Source: Hymenobacter crusticola
Lineage (GTDB): Bacteria > Bacteroidota > Bacteroidia > Cytophagales > Hymenobacteraceae
DNA length: 64,000 nt
NCBI RefSeq assembly: GCF_002154225.1
Contig: NZ_MTSE01000008.1
Coordinates: forward strand, 186,001-250,000
Reading direction: 5' to 3'
Shown: positions 1 to 9,020 of the stretch, piece after piece
Layout of the letters: every line of letters begins with the position of its first letter
Numbering within the stretch: position 1 is the stretch's first letter
The notes under the pieces: model-generated
Database searches by the model: none
What the model was told of the DNA's origin: nothing
The model's input: the letters and a program-made list of their open reading frames with translations, nothing else
Made by a program: the position numbers and the translations under genes

Positions 1-852
1 GACTACCGCGCCCCCGCCCATGCACGAGAGCAGCGCCGAATATACCCCGCCCCCTAGGTGCAGCATCTTATCAACCACCGGCGAAAGCAGGGCAAACACG
101 ATGCTCGCGCCAAACGTGTAGGCGAAGGCGCGCACCAGAATATTCTGCACCGGCGGCGAGAAGCGGGCGTAACGCACACCCCCGCGCAACGCCGCCAAGA
201 TCCGCTCCCCATCCAGGCCCGAAAAGCTCAGCCCGTGGTTTTCGCGCTTCCAGGTATACACCATATAGATAGTAGCCAGGAAGGACAACCCGTTCAGCAA
301 GAATGCCAAGCCCGGCGACGTATACGCCACCACCAAGCCGCCCAGTGCCGGGCCCAGGGCGCGGGCCAGGTTGAAGCTGATGCTGTTGAGGGTAATAGCG
401 CCGGGCAGCAAGGGCCGCGGTACCAGCTCGGGGGTGGTGGCCCGCCACACGGGGTTATTGAGGGCGCCGCCCACGTCGAGCAGAAACGTCAGGGAAAGCA
501 GGCCCCACGGCGAAATGTGCCCCAGCAGCGTAACGACCGCCAGCAGCATCGCCACCACGCCCATCCAGGCTTGGGTGAACAGCAAAAACCGGCGCCGGTC
601 GACGAGGTCGGCCAGGGCACCGGCGGGCAGGCTGAGCAGGAAGATCGGCAGGGCCGAAGCCGTTTGCATGAGCGCCACCAGCACCGTGGAGGTGGTCAGG
701 TGGGTCATGAGCCACACGGCACCCACATTCTGCATCCACGTACCGATGTTCGACACGAACGACGCAATCCAGAGCATCCGGAAAAATTTTACCCGGAGCG
801 GCGCCCAGGGCGAAACTGGTGCTTGGGAAGCTAGGGTAGGGGATTCGGGCAT
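1..852 (-). CDS. MFS transporter, EntS/DUF894-like (3' end outside window)
   Basis: Reading leftwards from the ATG at 852, an open frame of 284 codons runs off the left edge. The protein begins MPESPTLASQAPVSPW, then a first membrane helix with FVSNIGTWMQNVGAVWLM, followed by a loop with LADLVDRRRFLLFTQ, the usual helix 2-3 signature of the major facilitator superfamily. The GTWMQ plus ADxxDRR arrangement is that of the EntS/MefA-like exporters, so an efflux role for a small molecule is likely; the substrate cannot be told. The last visible residues are still in membrane helices, so roughly a third of the protein is missing to the left. No partner gene is visible on this side. Confidence 0.85.
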   Translation of the reverse strand, partial: MPESPTLASQAPVSPWAPLRVKFFRMLWIASFVSNIGTWMQNVGAVWLMTHLTTSTVLVALMQTASALPIFLLSLPAGALADLVDRRRFLLFTQAWMGVVAMLLAVVTLLGHISPWGLLSLTFLLDVGGALNNPVWRATTPELVPRPLLPGAITLNSISFNLARALGPALGGLVVAYTSPGLAFLLNGLSFLATIYMVYTWKRENHGLSFSGLDGERILAALRGGVRYARFSPPVQNILVRAFAYTFGASIVFALLSPVVDKMLHLGGGVYSALLSCMGGGAVV

Positions 853-1168
853 GGAGAGAAAGTCAACTTGGAGAAAGCCAGAGGTTGCTTACGTAGCCAA
901 AGGAAAGGAGGTGCTAGGCTTTTGGCAGCACACGAACCAAAGCTAGAAGACTAGCACCTAGCTCCCCTCCTTTTTTCAAGGAGGGGCTGGGGGTGGTTCC
1001 TGGTCGTTGAACGACAAACTAGCTCTAGTCTTCTAACCCTAGCCGGACCACTCCCAACCCCTCCTTGGAAAAAGGAGGGGAGCTAGGTGCTAGTCTTCTA
1101 ACCCTAACCAGACCGCCCACAGCATCTCCTTAAAAAAGCAGGGGAACTGCTGGTTTTGGCTCGCGCTT
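853..1168. other. Intergenic region, divergent from nothing; holds a large inverted repeat
   Basis: No coding frame is convincing here. The stretch separates the start of the MFS gene from the stop of the lipoprotein gene and is mostly filled by the composite inverted repeat at 945-1099 and a direct repeat (TAGTCTTCTAACCCTA at 1026 and again at 1092). Confidence 0.7.
945..1099. repeat. Composite inverted repeat, 53-bp arms
   Basis: Arms at 945-997 and 1047-1099 match in inverted orientation with three differences in 53. Each arm itself holds a small hairpin (CCCCTCC...GGAGGGG), and both ends carry CACCTAGCT or its complement. The unit resembles the dispersed intergenic repeats common in Cytophagales genomes. 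It could act as a transcription stop for the lipoprotein gene that ends at 1169 or simply be a parasitic repeat. Confidence 0.85.
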
Positions 1169-1927
1169 TTAGTGGCTATGATGCAGCTTGGCCGGTTCGG
1201 CGCTATTTACTACTTGCAGCTGGCGCACTTCGCCTTTCTCCCAGGCGTTGGCGCCGGGCAGCACGGGCGGTACTTGGATATCAGCGCGCTGGCGGCGCTT
1301 CTCGGCCATCGAGACGTGCAGGCGCCGGTCGCGCTGGCCGACCATGGCCGTGTCGATCTGGCCGTCGGCGGTGAAGCCCGCCATGAGCAGGGGCGTACCG
1401 AGCGGCAGCTCTTTGTCGCGGTCGGTGTGCCAGGTGTGGAAGGTTTTGCCGTAGGTGGAAGCTAGCTGCTCCATCAGCTCGTGCTCGGCTACATCGGGGA
1501 GGCCGGGGGCCACCAGCTCGCCCGATTTTACCTCGTAGGAGTGGCTGTGCCAGAGCTTCTTCTCCTCGGCGGGCAGCTTTTCAAACAGCCGCCGCGAAAT
1601 GATGTATTCAATGCCCATGATCTTGGCATCCTTGCTGTTGCCATCGTAAATCACCGACTGGATGACGTCTTCGTTGAGCTTGGCGCCGAAGTGGTGCGCC
1701 TCCATCTGCCCCGACATGTCGCCGTTGTAGAAGTGGAAGCCGTCGAGGTAAATGTCGAGCTGGCGTAGGGGTTCTTTGCCTTGCAGCACATCGGCGCCTA
1801 CTTCTAATATTTTTGTTTTTGCCGACTTTTCGGCGCCGGGCGGGGTCACCGGCGATTTGGTGTTTTGGTCGCCGCAGGCGGCTAGCAGGCCGAGGGCCGA
1901 CAGCAGAAGGTAGGAGGGTACACGCAT
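1169..1927 (-). CDS. DUF1264 / oil-body-associated-like lipoprotein
   Basis: 252 residues. The N terminus is a lipoprotein signal with the lipobox LLAAC, giving Cys18 as the acylated residue, so the mature protein is likely anchored in the periplasm or outer membrane. The rest matches my memory of the DUF1264 (plant oil-body-associated protein) family: QLDIYLDGFHFYNGD, MEAHHFGAKLNEDVIQSVIYD, LWHSHSYEVKSGELVAPG and a late TWHTDRDKELPLGTPLLM. The function of bacterial members is unknown; the several conserved His residues suggest a metal or cofactor site, which is inference only. It ends in HHSH. It stands alone between two intergenic gaps. Confidence 0.8.
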   Translation of the reverse strand: MRVPSYLLLSALGLLAACGDQNTKSPVTPPGAEKSAKTKILEVGADVLQGKEPLRQLDIYLDGFHFYNGDMSGQMEAHHFGAKLNEDVIQSVIYDGNSKDAKIMGIEYIISRRLFEKLPAEEKKLWHSHSYEVKSGELVAPGLPDVAEHELMEQLASTYGKTFHTWHTDRDKELPLGTPLLMAGFTADGQIDTAMVGQRDRRLHVSMAEKRRQRADIQVPPVLPGANAWEKGEVRQLQVVNSAEPAKLHHSH

Positions 1928-2405
1928 CAGATAAAGAAAGTAAGTAGATCAGGTGAGGCCTAGGTCTACCTACTCGCAAAGCACGCGACGCGTTCTGGTT
2001 CAGCTTGCACGCCGGGCCCCCGCCCGCCGCGCACAGAGGGGTTCCTCGCAGGCGGAGCTCTTAGGTCTTTAGCAGGTTTTCAACAGGCTTTGGGTGCTGG
2101 GGCCGGCTGCTTCTTGCCAAACAAAAAAGCCGCTGGCTTCCCTTGAAGCCGAAGGAAAGCAGCCTCCCAGAGTAGCTAGCGGCCGGAGTTGCCGATTAGA
2201 AATTTACTCCTGATTAAAAAAGCCCCGAACGATCTGGTGGGCATGCTGCACCCCGCGAAGCAGCTCTCTCGCCTCGTTGTGGACCGTAGTGTTTGCCACT
2301 GCAGGAAAAATGCTGCGCGGGGTGCAGCATACGGCCTTTCCTGCGGCTCGGGCAGCAACGAGCTGTAGCACGAAAACCTAGGTCGTAACCGAGGGCGGCT
2401 AGCTG
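1928..2405. other. Intergenic region, 478 bp, no gene seen
   Basis: Lies between the start of the lipoprotein gene and the stop of cheB, both on the minus strand. It must hold the lipoprotein promoter, though I cannot place a clear TAnnTTTG. It holds a 15-bp perfect inverted repeat (2243-2257 and 2316-2330, word ATGCTGCACCCCGCG) with a 58-nt interior. A 118-codon frame here reads as low-complexity Arg/Ser-rich sequence and is not believable as a gene. Confidence 0.6.
2243..2330. repeat. 15-bp perfect inverted repeat, possible RNA stem
   Basis: ATGCTGCACCCCGCG at 2243-2257 is repeated inverted at 2316-2330. It lies about 75 nt past the cheB stop in the direction of cheB transcription, so it may protect or end that transcript. 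It lacks a following T-run. Confidence 0.5.
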
Positions 2406-3422
2406 CTACCGTTCGTGTTCCGTTGTTGGGCCCGCGGCGCCGTTTACGTCTTTGCCGTTGAGCAAAAACTCGCGCAGCCGATTGATGTGGGCTTTGATCT
2501 CGTTCACGCGCTCCTCCTGCTGCACGCTCCACAGGCCTTGGCCGCGACTAGCCATGCTAGTGAGCAGGTTTTTGCGCTCTTCCATCATGCGCAGGGCCAC
2601 CCACAGGGTTTCTTCCAGCGAATCCTGGGTGCGGTTCAGCAACGACTCGGCGGTGTAGGAGTGGCCCGTGTGGCAACGGTAGCGCAACACATGGCCTTGG
2701 TCTACTTGCCACAGGGAGCCGCCGCAGTCGGGGCAGGAGATGGGCACCTGATGGCCTAGCTTGCGTACATCGTCTACTGATCCCACTACTCGTTCCGCAA
2801 TAGCGGCCTCCATTTTTAAGTCCTCAGGAACGTTGCTTTCAGGAGAAATTTCTTGCTCTACTAGCTCTTGGAGCAAGTAGCCCATGCGGCTCAGGGGCAC
2901 GACATAGTCGATGGGGACGCTGCGCAAGGCGCTTTCGGGCATGCTCGGGAATTCGGCTTCGCCGGGGTCTTGCACCACCGTGAGGCCGCCGCACCGCCGA
3001 ATAAAATCGAGGCCGGCCGTGCCATCGTGGAGCATGCCGGTGAGCACCACCCCAATGGCGCCGGCGCCGTACTCAACGGCCGCCGACCGAAACAGGGCGT
3101 CGATGGAGGGCCGGAAGTTGTTTTCGTGCGGGCCTTTGGTGATGAGTAGGTGGTGCTCCTTGACCAGCAAGTGCCGGTCGGGCTGGCAGAAATACACGTG
3201 GCCCGGCCGGATGTGCGCGCCGTGCTGGGCCACTTCGCAAATGAGGTTGGTGCTATCGTTCAGCCGGTCAACCAAAAAATCCGACGACGAATTGGGGGCT
3301 AGGTGCTGCACCACCAAGACGGCCGCGGGCAACGTGGCCGGTAGCTGCGCGAGCAACTCGACCAGGGCCGGCATGCCACCCGCCGAAGTGCCAATAACAA
3401 TAAGGAAAGAGCTGTGCGTCAA
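2406..3422 (-). CDS. cheB: Stand-alone CheB-type methylesterase with zinc ribbon
   Basis: 338 residues. Residues 1-190 are a CheB methylesterase domain without the receiver domain of classical CheB: GTSAGG (Ser13), VVQHLAP (His40) and GMLHDGT (Asp133) give the full catalytic triad. A C-terminal segment carries CPDCGG and CHTGHSY, a Cys/His zinc ribbon, followed by a helical tail. The start at 3422 is TTG; no ATG lies further upstream in frame and MTHSSFLIVIGTSAGG begins exactly where the domain should. It is divergent from a CheB-CheR hybrid 244 bp away. No methyl-accepting receptor, CheA or CheW is seen nearby, so the target may be the hybrid or another receptor rather than a chemotaxis array. 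Confidence 0.87.
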   Translation of the reverse strand: MTHSSFLIVIGTSAGGMPALVELLAQLPATLPAAVLVVQHLAPNSSSDFLVDRLNDSTNLICEVAQHGAHIRPGHVYFCQPDRHLLVKEHHLLITKGPHENNFRPSIDALFRSAAVEYGAGAIGVVLTGMLHDGTAGLDFIRRCGGLTVVQDPGEAEFPSMPESALRSVPIDYVVPLSRMGYLLQELVEQEISPESNVPEDLKMEAAIAERVVGSVDDVRKLGHQVPISCPDCGGSLWQVDQGHVLRYRCHTGHSYTAESLLNRTQDSLEETLWVALRMMEERKNLLTSMASRGQGLWSVQQEERVNEIKAHINRLREFLLNGKDVNGAAGPTTEHER

Positions 3423-3600
3423 CGCTACAGATACGAAAAGTGAGAAATAAGAAAAAATAGCAGCATAAATTACGGGCTTCGCGGTATTTGTGCTGCCTGT
3501 CGAGCTAGGTTTTTTGCGAAAAAATAAGGCGCTGAAACTAAAGCACCCGCTGGTTAATTTTACGTAATCCTATGTACGGCGCAAATCCTGCGTAATTTTT

Positions 3601-3627
3601 CATACCCCTCATACCCCTCATACCCCT
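3601..3627. repeat. Short tandem repeat, 3 x 9 bp
   Basis: CATACCCCT occurs three times in a row, 40 bp before the CheB-CheR start. It sits where the 5' leader or promoter of that gene should be, so copy-number change could alter expression; this is speculative. Confidence 0.8.
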
Positions 3628-3666
3628 CAGCGACTTGCCGCGGGCCGAGCGGTACCGCAATTCTTC

Positions 3667-6600
3667 ATGTCTGATTTTCCTTCTACGTCGTTGGCCGACG
3701 ACGAGTATGCTCCTGATCAGGAAGCCATTACGGTCGATAAAAGTGTTGGCGACCTAGCTGTCGGGCCGGCGGGTCCGCGCGTGTCACGCGTGCAGGGCTC
3801 CGACGACAAGTTTCCTATTGTGGCGATAGGAGGCTCGGCGGGCTCGGTGGTGGCGCTGGAGCAGTTTTTTGCCAAAATACCCGTCAACTGCGGCATGGCC
3901 TTCGTGGTGGTTACGCACCAGCTACCCACCCGGGATGGCGAGCTCGCAATGGTGCTGCAGCAGTTTACCTCCCTGCCGGTGGTGCAAGCCGAGGATGGCA
4001 TGACCGTGCGCGTCAACTACGTGTACGTGATTCCGCCCAGCCAGGAAATGAGCTTGCTCAACGGCCGGCTCCTGCTGTTTTCGCCCACCCAAACAACGGC
4101 CCGGCGCTTGCCCATCGACTACTTTCTGCAAAGCCTCGCCCGCGATGCCCGCGACCGGGCCATCAGCATTATCTTCTCCGGCACCGGCTCCGACGGCACC
4201 CTAGGGCTGAAGATGGTGATGGAAAACTACGGGATGGTGATGGTGCAGTCGCCTAACACGGCGCAGTACGATGCCATGCCGCGCGCGGCCATCGCTACCG
4301 AGTTTGTGGACTATGTGCTGGCGCCCGAAGAAATGCCGCAGGTGCTGCTGGAGTACGTGGAAAGGCCGCTGCTGGCGCGCCCCTCGCGCGCGGAAGCCGA
4401 GTCGCAGGAAAAACCGGCCCACGCCCTCGACAAGATTCTGGCCCTGATCCGGGCGCAGACAAACCACGACTTCTCCCTCTACAAGCGCAACACGGTGCTC
4501 CGGCGCATTGAGCGGCGCATGAATTCGCACCAGATCAAGACCTTCCCGAGCTATGTGCGCTACCTGCAAGAAAACCCGCAGGAAGTGGAGCAGTTGTTTC
4601 GGGAGCTGCTCATCGGGGTAACCAAGTTTTTCCGCGACGCGGAAGCGTTTGAGAGCCTTAAAGCCCACCTGACCCCGTTGCTGCGGCAGAAGCCCAACGA
4701 TACGGTGCTGCGGGTGTGGTCGCCTGGCTGCTCCACGGGCGAGGAGGCTTACTCGCTGGCCATGTGCCTACTGGAGTGTCTCGATGAGGTGGACGCCAGC
4801 AAGTACCTGAAGGTGCAAATCTTCGCCACCGACATCCACGCCGAAAGCATCGACTTTGCCCGCGTCGGCATCTACCCCGAAAACATCACGGCGGATGTAA
4901 ACCCGGAGCGCCTTCGCCGCTTCTTTCATCGCCACGAAGGGCAGTATCAGATCCGCAAGGAAGTGCGCGATATGGTAGTGTTTGCCGTGCACAACATCAA
5001 CCGCGACGCGCCCTTCACCAAGCTCGACCTGCTGTGCTGCCGCAACCTGCTGATTTACTTTAGCACGGAGCTGCAAAAGAGCCTGCTGCCTATTTTTCAT
5101 TATGCCCTCAATCCGAACGGGCTGCTGTTCCTGGGGCCGTCCGAAAACCTGAGCGGCTTTCAGGAGCTGTTCACGCCGCTGGATATTCGGTGGAAAATCT
5201 CGCGCCGCCTCGAAACCATTGCGCCCCTCACACGGCTCGTGAACTTCCCGTTTTCGATGTCGCGGCAGCAAACGCCCCTCGCCCTGCCCATGGGCAGCGG
5301 CGGCATGGCCGCCCCCCTGCTGAGCCTAGGTCGGCGTAGCGATACTGGCGTCCTGAGCGCCTTGGTGCAGCGCATGCTGCTGGCGCAGTACGCCCCGCCC
5401 GCCGTCGTGATTAATGCCAAGGGCGACATTCTGTACGTGAACGGCCGCACGGGCAAGTACCTGGAGCCCGCCCCCGGCCCCAGCGGCATGAACATCTACG
5501 ACATGGCCCGCGACGAGCTGAACTTCGAGCTGAACACGGCCATTCACAAAGCCACCCAGCAGCAAGAGTCGGTGCAGGTAGACAACGTGCGGGTGAAAAC
5601 CGAAAGCGGCTACCAGCTGCTGCGCCTGCGCGTGAAGTACTTGCAGGAGCCCGAGCAGCTGCTGGGGATGCTGCTGGTCGCGTTTGAAGACATGCCCACC
5701 CCGCGCAAGGTGCGCCAGGGCAAAGCCGAAGCGCCCGGCTCCGACCTGAGCCGTGACGCGGTGGTGGCGGCCCTCGATAAGGAGCTGCAATACACCAAGA
5801 ACCGCCTCCAGATGACCATTGAGGAAATGGAAAGCAGCCTGGAGGAGTTGAAGAGTACCAACGAAGAGCTGCAATCGGCCAACGAGGAGCTGCAAAGCAC
5901 CAACGAGGAGGCCATGACCAACAAGGAGGAGCTGCAAAGCCTGAACGAGGAGCTGCTGACCCTGAACATGCAGTACGAAAGCAAGACGGAGGAGCTAGCC
6001 CAGGCGGCCAACGACATGCGCAACCTGCTCGATTCCACCGAAATTGCCATCGTCTTCCTGGATAATGACATGATCATCAAGCGGTTTACGCCGCGGGTGG
6101 CGCGCATCATCAACCTGTTGCCCTCCGATATTGGCCGCCCCATCACGCACTTCGCCCCCAACATGCGCTACGAGCACCTGGTGGAAGACGTACGCCTGGT
6201 GCTCGACCGCCTGACCACGGTGGAAACCATGATCCAGACCACCACGGGCGAGTGGTATGCCATGCGCATTCTGCCCTACCGCACCCTCGACAACTACATC
6301 AACGGGGCCGTTATCACCTTCACCGACATTACCAGCCTCAAGCGCCTGGAAGAGCAGCAGCGCACCGACACCACCAACTTCGTGGCCTACGAAGTGGAAA
6401 ACTCCCTGGGCATGCTGCTGGCCATCAACCGCAACGTGAAGGTGCTGGCGATAAGCCCGGCCTTTGCCAACACCTTTCAGCTCGACGCCAACGCGGTGAA
6501 GGGAACGTCGTTGCTGAAGCTCAACAGTGGTGCCTGGAACCAGCCGGCGCTGCGCGACCATATGCTGGAGCTCTTGGCTGGCGAAGTGGAGCGCTTCGAC

Positions 6601-6735
6601 AACGTGACCATCGAAGCGCGTTTCGAGGAGCTAGGTCGCCGCGTTACGTTTGCGTCCCGGCGCGTGGTGCGGCGCCAAGACCAGACCGATTATATCGTGC
6701 TGGAAGTGACCGCCATGGAGGAGGTACAACGGTAA
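3667..6735 (+). CDS. CheB-CheR hybrid with coiled coil and PAS domains
   Basis: 1022 residues. Order: CheB methylesterase about 48-235 (GGSAGS with Ser57, THQLP with His84, GTGSDGT with Asp176); CheR methyltransferase about 250-520 (FFRDAEAF, SPGCSTGEEAYSLA as the SAM-binding loop); a PAS-like domain about 565-680; a long coiled coil about 715-790 built on SLEELKSTNEELQSANEELQ; then two more PAS-like segments to the end. There is no kinase domain. Family knowledge: such hybrids occur widely in non-motile bacteria and are thought to couple receptor-like methylation to kinase signalling. The PAS histidine kinase 184 bp downstream on the same strand is the obvious partner. Both catalytic sites look intact. 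Confidence 0.93.
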   Translation: MSDFPSTSLADDEYAPDQEAITVDKSVGDLAVGPAGPRVSRVQGSDDKFPIVAIGGSAGSVVALEQFFAKIPVNCGMAFVVVTHQLPTRDGELAMVLQQFTSLPVVQAEDGMTVRVNYVYVIPPSQEMSLLNGRLLLFSPTQTTARRLPIDYFLQSLARDARDRAISIIFSGTGSDGTLGLKMVMENYGMVMVQSPNTAQYDAMPRAAIATEFVDYVLAPEEMPQVLLEYVERPLLARPSRAEAESQEKPAHALDKILALIRAQTNHDFSLYKRNTVLRRIERRMNSHQIKTFPSYVRYLQENPQEVEQLFRELLIGVTKFFRDAEAFESLKAHLTPLLRQKPNDTVLRVWSPGCSTGEEAYSLAMCLLECLDEVDASKYLKVQIFATDIHAESIDFARVGIYPENITADVNPERLRRFFHRHEGQYQIRKEVRDMVVFAVHNINRDAPFTKLDLLCCRNLLIYFSTELQKSLLPIFHYALNPNGLLFLGPSENLSGFQELFTPLDIRWKISRRLETIAPLTRLVNFPFSMSRQQTPLALPMGSGGMAAPLLSLGRRSDTGVLSALVQRMLLAQYAPPAVVINAKGDILYVNGRTGKYLEPAPGPSGMNIYDMARDELNFELNTAIHKATQQQESVQVDNVRVKTESGYQLLRLRVKYLQEPEQLLGMLLVAFEDMPTPRKVRQGKAEAPGSDLSRDAVVAALDKELQYTKNRLQMTIEEMESSLEELKSTNEELQSANEELQSTNEEAMTNKEELQSLNEELLTLNMQYESKTEELAQAANDMRNLLDSTEIAIVFLDNDMIIKRFTPRVARIINLLPSDIGRPITHFAPNMRYEHLVEDVRLVLDRLTTVETMIQTTTGEWYAMRILPYRTLDNYINGAVITFTDITSLKRLEEQQRTDTTNFVAYEVENSLGMLLAINRNVKVLAISPAFANTFQLDANAVKGTSLLKLNSGAWNQPALRDHMLELLAGEVERFDNVTIEARFEELGRRVTFASRRVVRRQDQTDYIVLEVTAMEEVQR

Positions 6736-6747
6736 AAACCAACCGGG

Positions 6748-6816
6748 CCGCCGCTGCGGCTAGCTAGCTTTCCTTCTTTGCGGAAAGGGGGCCAGCTGGC
6801 CGCAGCGGCGGTTTTT
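6748..6816 (+). terminator. GC-rich hairpin with T-run
   Basis: CCGCCGCTGCGGC (6748-6760) pairs perfectly with 6799-6811 and is followed by TTTTT. Between the arms is a second small hairpin. It sits 13 bp after the CheB-CheR stop and likely ends or attenuates that transcript before the kinase gene. Confidence 0.75.
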
Positions 6817-6919
6817 CTTTTTGTTGGCACAAATATTCCTTCTTTGTTGAGGTTGACGTATAGAGGAATAATGCCGAACTAGCCCCGTCAGAGAACGAAA
6901 AAAGCAAGCAGGGTAAGCC

Positions 6920-8926
6920 ATGGCTGAATCTGACGATACTGCACTGCAGAACCATAACCAGAATGCCGAGGACTCCCTGAAGCAGCTGCGGCAGCGAGCG
7001 GAGCGGCGGCGCGAGCTAGCTACCCAATCCACGAGCAACCGTACATCCGAGGAAATCTCCCAGGTGCTGCAAGAGCTGCAAACGCACCAGATCGAGCTGG
7101 AAATGCAGTACGAGGAGCTGCTGCAAGTCCAGAGCGAAGCCCAAACAGCCCGGATCCAATACGAAGACCTGTACGAGTTTGCGCCCATTGGCTACCTGCT
7201 GCTCACGTCGGCGGGCGTTATTCAGCAACTCAACCTCGCCGTGACCCAACTCCTGCGCACGGTGCGCCAGCGGTTGCAGAAGCGCCGTTTTCTGTTGTTT
7301 ATCACTCCAAACTACCGCGACAAGTTCCTGACTTTCTGGGGTGAGGTGCAGCGGAGCGAGCACCGGCAGGTGTGCGAGCTAGAGCTGCAACCCGAAGTAG
7401 GAGAGCCCATTTTCGTGCGGCTGGAGGGCATCAGCCTGACCCTGCCGCTGAGCCAAGCCCCGCTGTGCCGTTTGGCCATCATCGATATTACGCAGCAGCA
7501 CAAAACTACCCAGGCGCTGATAGCCAGCGAGGCTAGGTTCCGGATGCTGTTTGAGCAGAGCAGCGACGCCGTGGTGCTGCTCCAAAACGACCGCTACATC
7601 GACTGCAACGCGGCGGCGCTGCGGCTGCTAGGTACCCGGCATAAAAGCGACCTGGTGGGGCACAGCTTTTTGGACAACACCCCCGAGCGGCAACCCAATG
7701 GCCAACGTACGCACGAGCTGTTCCGGGAGGCGGTAGAGCAAGCAGTCGTAGCAGGCTCTAAGCGCTACGAAGTAAGCATGTACCGCTTCACGGGCGAGAA
7801 AATCTGGATGGAGGCTGTTCTGACGCCCATCCGGCTGGATACGCAGCCCCTGATTCACATCGTATGGCGCGACATCAGCGAGCACAAGCGCGACGTGGAG
7901 CGCCTGCGCCAGAGCGAGGCCCAGCTTAGCGCCGCGCTGCGGGCGGGTGGGCTAGGGGTGTGGCGCTGGACCCTGGCGACCGATGCCCTGGAGCTCGACG
8001 AGCGGGCCCAGCTGCTCTTCCAGACGCCCCCCACCAAGCACCCCACCTTCGACCTGATCCGGGCCGTGGTGCACCCCGACGACCTCGCCTGGGTGGGGGA
8101 GAAGCTCGCTGACATCTTGGCCCACCACCAAGAGTTTGGCTTTCAGCACCGGCTGCTTTTGCCCGATGGCACGGTGCGCTACGTAGACGCCAGCGGCCAA
8201 GTGGAGCGCGATGCGCAGCGGCAAGCCGTACGGATCATTGGCCTGGTGCACGATGTGACGGAGCGCGTGCGCCTCGCCGAGGAAACCACGCGCCTGCGCC
8301 TACAGCAGCAGCAGGAGGTGCTATCTGCCATTCTGAATACCCAGGAAGAAGAGCGCCGGCGCATTGCGGAGGCCTTGCACAATGGCGTGGGGCAGCTGCT
8401 GTACGCCACAAAGCTCAACCTGGAAAACCTAACCGTCAAAAGCTCGGAGCAGCGGAGCGTGGTGATGGAACTGCTCGACGAAGCCATCAGAGCGACGCGT
8501 ACCATTTCCTTCGAGCTAACCCCAAGAATACTGGAGGACTTTGGGCTGGAAGTCGGGCTGCAGGAGTTCTGCAAGCGCATCCCCAAGCGGAATCTCCACG
8601 TGCACATGCAGCTGCACGGCCTGGCGCAGCCGCGCCCCCGCCTACTCGACGTGGCCATTTATCGCATTGTGCAGGAGCTGCTCAACAACGTGATCAAGCA
8701 CGCCCAGGCGCAGGAGGCGTTTGTGCACGTGGTGCACGAAAACGGCCAGGTGGTTATTTCGGTGGAAGATGATGGCGTCGGTTTTGATTCCAACGCAAGT
8801 AGTGCCGTTTCAAAGGGAATTGGGCTGGCCGGCATCCGACAGCGCGTCGACTTACTCGGGGGCACCCTCGCCATCGACTCGCGCCCCGGCCGCGGCACCA
8901 TCGTCACGATAGAGCTAGCCCTCTGA
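6920..8926 (+). CDS. PAS-domain sensor histidine kinase, NarX/HisKA_3 type
   Basis: 668 residues. An N-terminal coiled coil (EEISQVLQELQTHQIELEMQ) is followed by three PAS/PAC units at about 85-200, 205-330 and 335-455, with no membrane segment, so the kinase is cytoplasmic. The dimerisation helix QEEERRRIAEALHNGVGQLL carries the phospho-acceptor His at about residue 487, with Asn after it where most of the family has Asp. The ATPase domain shows ELLNNVIKHA (N box), DDGVGFD (G1) and GIGLAGIRQRVDLLGG (G2). No receiver domain or response regulator lies nearby. Gene order after the CheB-CheR hybrid suggests one signalling pathway. The stop codon touches the left arm of an inverted repeat. Confidence 0.92.
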   Translation: MAESDDTALQNHNQNAEDSLKQLRQRAERRRELATQSTSNRTSEEISQVLQELQTHQIELEMQYEELLQVQSEAQTARIQYEDLYEFAPIGYLLLTSAGVIQQLNLAVTQLLRTVRQRLQKRRFLLFITPNYRDKFLTFWGEVQRSEHRQVCELELQPEVGEPIFVRLEGISLTLPLSQAPLCRLAIIDITQQHKTTQALIASEARFRMLFEQSSDAVVLLQNDRYIDCNAAALRLLGTRHKSDLVGHSFLDNTPERQPNGQRTHELFREAVEQAVVAGSKRYEVSMYRFTGEKIWMEAVLTPIRLDTQPLIHIVWRDISEHKRDVERLRQSEAQLSAALRAGGLGVWRWTLATDALELDERAQLLFQTPPTKHPTFDLIRAVVHPDDLAWVGEKLADILAHHQEFGFQHRLLLPDGTVRYVDASGQVERDAQRQAVRIIGLVHDVTERVRLAEETTRLRLQQQQEVLSAILNTQEEERRRIAEALHNGVGQLLYATKLNLENLTVKSSEQRSVVMELLDEAIRATRTISFELTPRILEDFGLEVGLQEFCKRIPKRNLHVHMQLHGLAQPRPRLLDVAIYRIVQELLNNVIKHAQAQEAFVHVVHENGQVVISVEDDGVGFDSNASSAVSKGIGLAGIRQRVDLLGGTLAIDSRPGRGTIVTIELAL

Positions 8927-8973
8927 ACCACGGATTCAGCGGATTTTTCGGATTCCACGGATTTTGTGGACGA
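8925..8973 (+). repeat. Left 49-bp inverted repeat arm
   Basis: Contains four CGGATT words spaced about 10-11 bp. It begins inside the TGA stop of the histidine kinase gene. Differs from the right arm at four positions, two of which could still pair as G-U in RNA. Confidence 0.9.
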
Positions 8974-8986
8974 ATATTTGAATTTT

Positions 8987-9020
8987 AAAGAGTGGCGCCG
9001 CTTTAGCGGCGCCACTCTTT
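8987..9020 (+). promoter_or_regulatory. 15-bp perfect hairpin directly before a start codon
   Basis: AAAGAGTGGCGCCGC (8987-9001), loop TTTA, then its exact complement 9006-9020, immediately followed by the ATG of the GxxExxY gene at 9021. In a transcript coming from upstream the stem would bury the ribosome entry site; it could alternatively be a terminator for the kinase gene. No T-run follows, which favours the translational reading. Confidence 0.65.

Noticed and set aside
58-834. Plus-strand open frame of 258 codons at the left edge
   Set aside because: It is the opposite-strand shadow of the MFS gene; its protein is Arg/Gln/His-rich low-complexity sequence with no domain pattern.
2176-2532. 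Minus-strand frame of 118 codons over the cheB end
   Set aside because: Overlaps the real cheB in another frame and reads as Arg/Ser-rich noise.
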